Assembly: GCA_041591915.1 (NCBI GenBank)
Contig: JBFHRB010000169.1
Location: 1-7,392, forward strand
Direction: 5' to 3'
DNA: 7,392 nt
Origin: JBFHRB01 sp041591915
Lineage (GTDB): Bacteria; Actinomycetota; Nitriliruptoria; Nitriliruptorales; Nitriliruptoraceae
A model generated the notes under the pieces. The model did no database searches, was not told where the DNA came from, and saw nothing but the letters and a program-made list of their open reading frames with translations. Shown piece by piece: positions 6,854 to 7,392 of this stretch. The position numbers and the translations under genes were made by a program. Positions within the stretch are counted from its first letter, which is position 1. Every line of letters starts with the position of its first letter.

Positions 6854-6875
6854 CGGAGCGCCCTCGGGCGCTCCG
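6854..6875 (+). terminator. Perfect 10-bp hairpin after rel
   Basis: CGGAGCGCCC (6854-6863) and GGGCGCTCCG (6866-6875) are exact inverted copies around TC, which in practice gives a 9-bp stem with a CTCG loop. It starts 42 bases after the rel stop. There is no T-run after it, but the stem is strong enough to act as a T-less terminator for rel transcripts. If the promoter at 6818-6847 is real, the hairpin would instead form the extreme 5' end of the MBL mRNA and might stabilise it. Confidence 0.55.
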
Positions 6876-6882
6876 ACGCACG

Positions 6883-6932
6883 TCTGGCCCGTAGACCTCT
6901 GGCCCGTAGACCTCTGGCCCGTAGACCTCTGG
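6883..6932. repeat. 15-bp tandem repeat, 3.3 copies
   Basis: The unit CTGGCCCGTAGACCT occurs without mismatch at 6884-6898, 6899-6913 and 6914-6928. It is followed by a partial copy (CTGG, 6929-6932) and preceded by one matching base. The array ends inside the start of the ribosome binding site of the MBL gene. The unit is not palindromic. It lies wholly in the untranslated spacer. Confidence 0.95.
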
Positions 6933-6938
6933 GAGGAG
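6931..6938 (+). promoter_or_regulatory. Strong RBS of the MBL gene
   Basis: GGGAGGAG lies 6 bases before the GTG at 6945. It is the strongest Shine-Dalgarno sequence in the window and fixes the start of the MBL-fold gene. It begins where the 15-bp tandem repeat ends. Confidence 0.85.
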
Positions 6939-6944
6939 ACCCCT

Positions 6945-7392
6945 GTGGAGCGCGACCTCGTCGTCGTGGGTTTCCCGCTCGGGCGGTGGCAGACCAACTG
7001 CTTCGTGGTCGGTGACCGGGCGGCCGGCCGGGCGGTCGTCATCGACCCCGGTGAGCACGGGGCCGACCGGGTGCCGGAGGCACTCGACGGGCTCGGTCTC
7101 CGCTGCGATGCGATCCTGTTGACCCACGGCCACCTCGACCACTTCTGGGCCGTGCCGGACCTCGCGCGCAGCCTCGACGTCGAGGTCCACCTGCACCCCG
7201 GCGACCGTTGGCTGTGGGACGACCCGGCCGCGGGCTTCGGCAACCTCCCAACCGGTGCGCTCGAGCAGGCGTTCGGCCTGCGCTGGGACCCGCCACACGA
7301 CCGCCTGGTCGACCTCGCGGACGGCCAGCGCCTGGACCTGGCGGGGCTGTCGTTCGACGTGCAGCACAACCCTGGTCACACGCCCGGCCACG
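6945..7392 (+). CDS. MBL-fold metal hydrolase, glyoxalase II-like (3' end cut off)
   Basis: This is the N-terminal 149 residues of a metallo-beta-lactamase-fold hydrolase; the gene runs off the window. It shows an opening beta-strand segment with QTNCFVVGD (16-24), VIDPG (32-36), the zinc-binding motif THGHLDH (60-66, ligands H61, H63, D65, H66) and NPGHTPGH (142-149), whose H145 is the next metal ligand. This is the pattern of glyoxalase II-like thioester hydrolases (hydroxyacylglutathione hydrolase family). Actinobacteria lack glutathione, so the natural substrate is probably another thiol ester or is unknown. The same kind of gene (Rv2581c) lies near rel in M. tuberculosis. There is no signal peptide. 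It has its own likely promoter and a repeat-containing leader. Confidence 0.9.
   Translation, partial: MERDLVVVGFPLGRWQTNCFVVGDRAAGRAVVIDPGEHGADRVPEALDGLGLRCDAILLTHGHLDHFWAVPDLARSLDVEVHLHPGDRWLWDDPAAGFGNLPTGALEQAFGLRWDPPHDRLVDLADGQRLDLAGLSFDVQHNPGHTPGH

Noticed and set aside
6345..7391. Minus-strand open frame containing a VYGPE pentapeptide repeat
   Set aside because: The peptide repeat is just the 15-bp DNA repeat read in reverse. The frame covers the end of rel, the spacer and the MBL gene, and it has no independent support.

Overview
The window is a compact, very GC-rich stretch with every complete gene on the plus strand. It carries the conserved actinobacterial protein-export and stringent-response neighbourhood: yajC, an HD-domain phosphohydrolase gene, secD, secF, apt, rel, and the 5' part of a metallo-beta-lactamase-fold hydrolase gene. 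An actinomycete origin is suggested by three things. The order secD-secF-apt-rel-MBL matches the layout known from Mycobacterium and relatives. The SecD membrane motif reads ADSSIIYFERLRDE and the SecF motif reads YDTVVVYDRVKE, both actinobacterial-type variants. Codon third positions are almost all G or C, with GTG and TTG starts. The HD gene is not in the Mycobacterium tuberculosis version of this locus, so a deeper-branching actinobacterial lineage is possible. That placement is inference.

Layout: bases 1-80 hold a short perfect hairpin and no supportable gene. yajC (81-473) overlaps the HD gene (470-1363) by GTGA. secD (1381-2862, TTG start) follows after 17 bases. secD and secF (2859-3935) overlap by ATGA. 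apt (3945-4478) follows 9 bases later. These five genes look like one translationally coupled operon. A 123-base spacer with a weak promoter-like -10 precedes rel (4602-6812), whose start codon is uncertain. A 132-base spacer separates rel from the MBL gene (6945 to window end). It contains a credible promoter, a perfect 10-bp hairpin and 3.3 tandem copies of a 15-bp repeat ending at a strong ribosome binding site.

Functionally, YajC, SecD and SecF form the accessory membrane complex that helps SecYEG finish protein export. Apt recycles adenine to AMP. Rel makes and degrades (p)ppGpp and has both catalytic sites intact. The HD protein has a full set of metal-binding residues but no known substrate. 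Its position inside the export operon, upstream of a nucleotide-salvage enzyme and a nucleotide-signalling enzyme, is the most interesting unexplained feature here.
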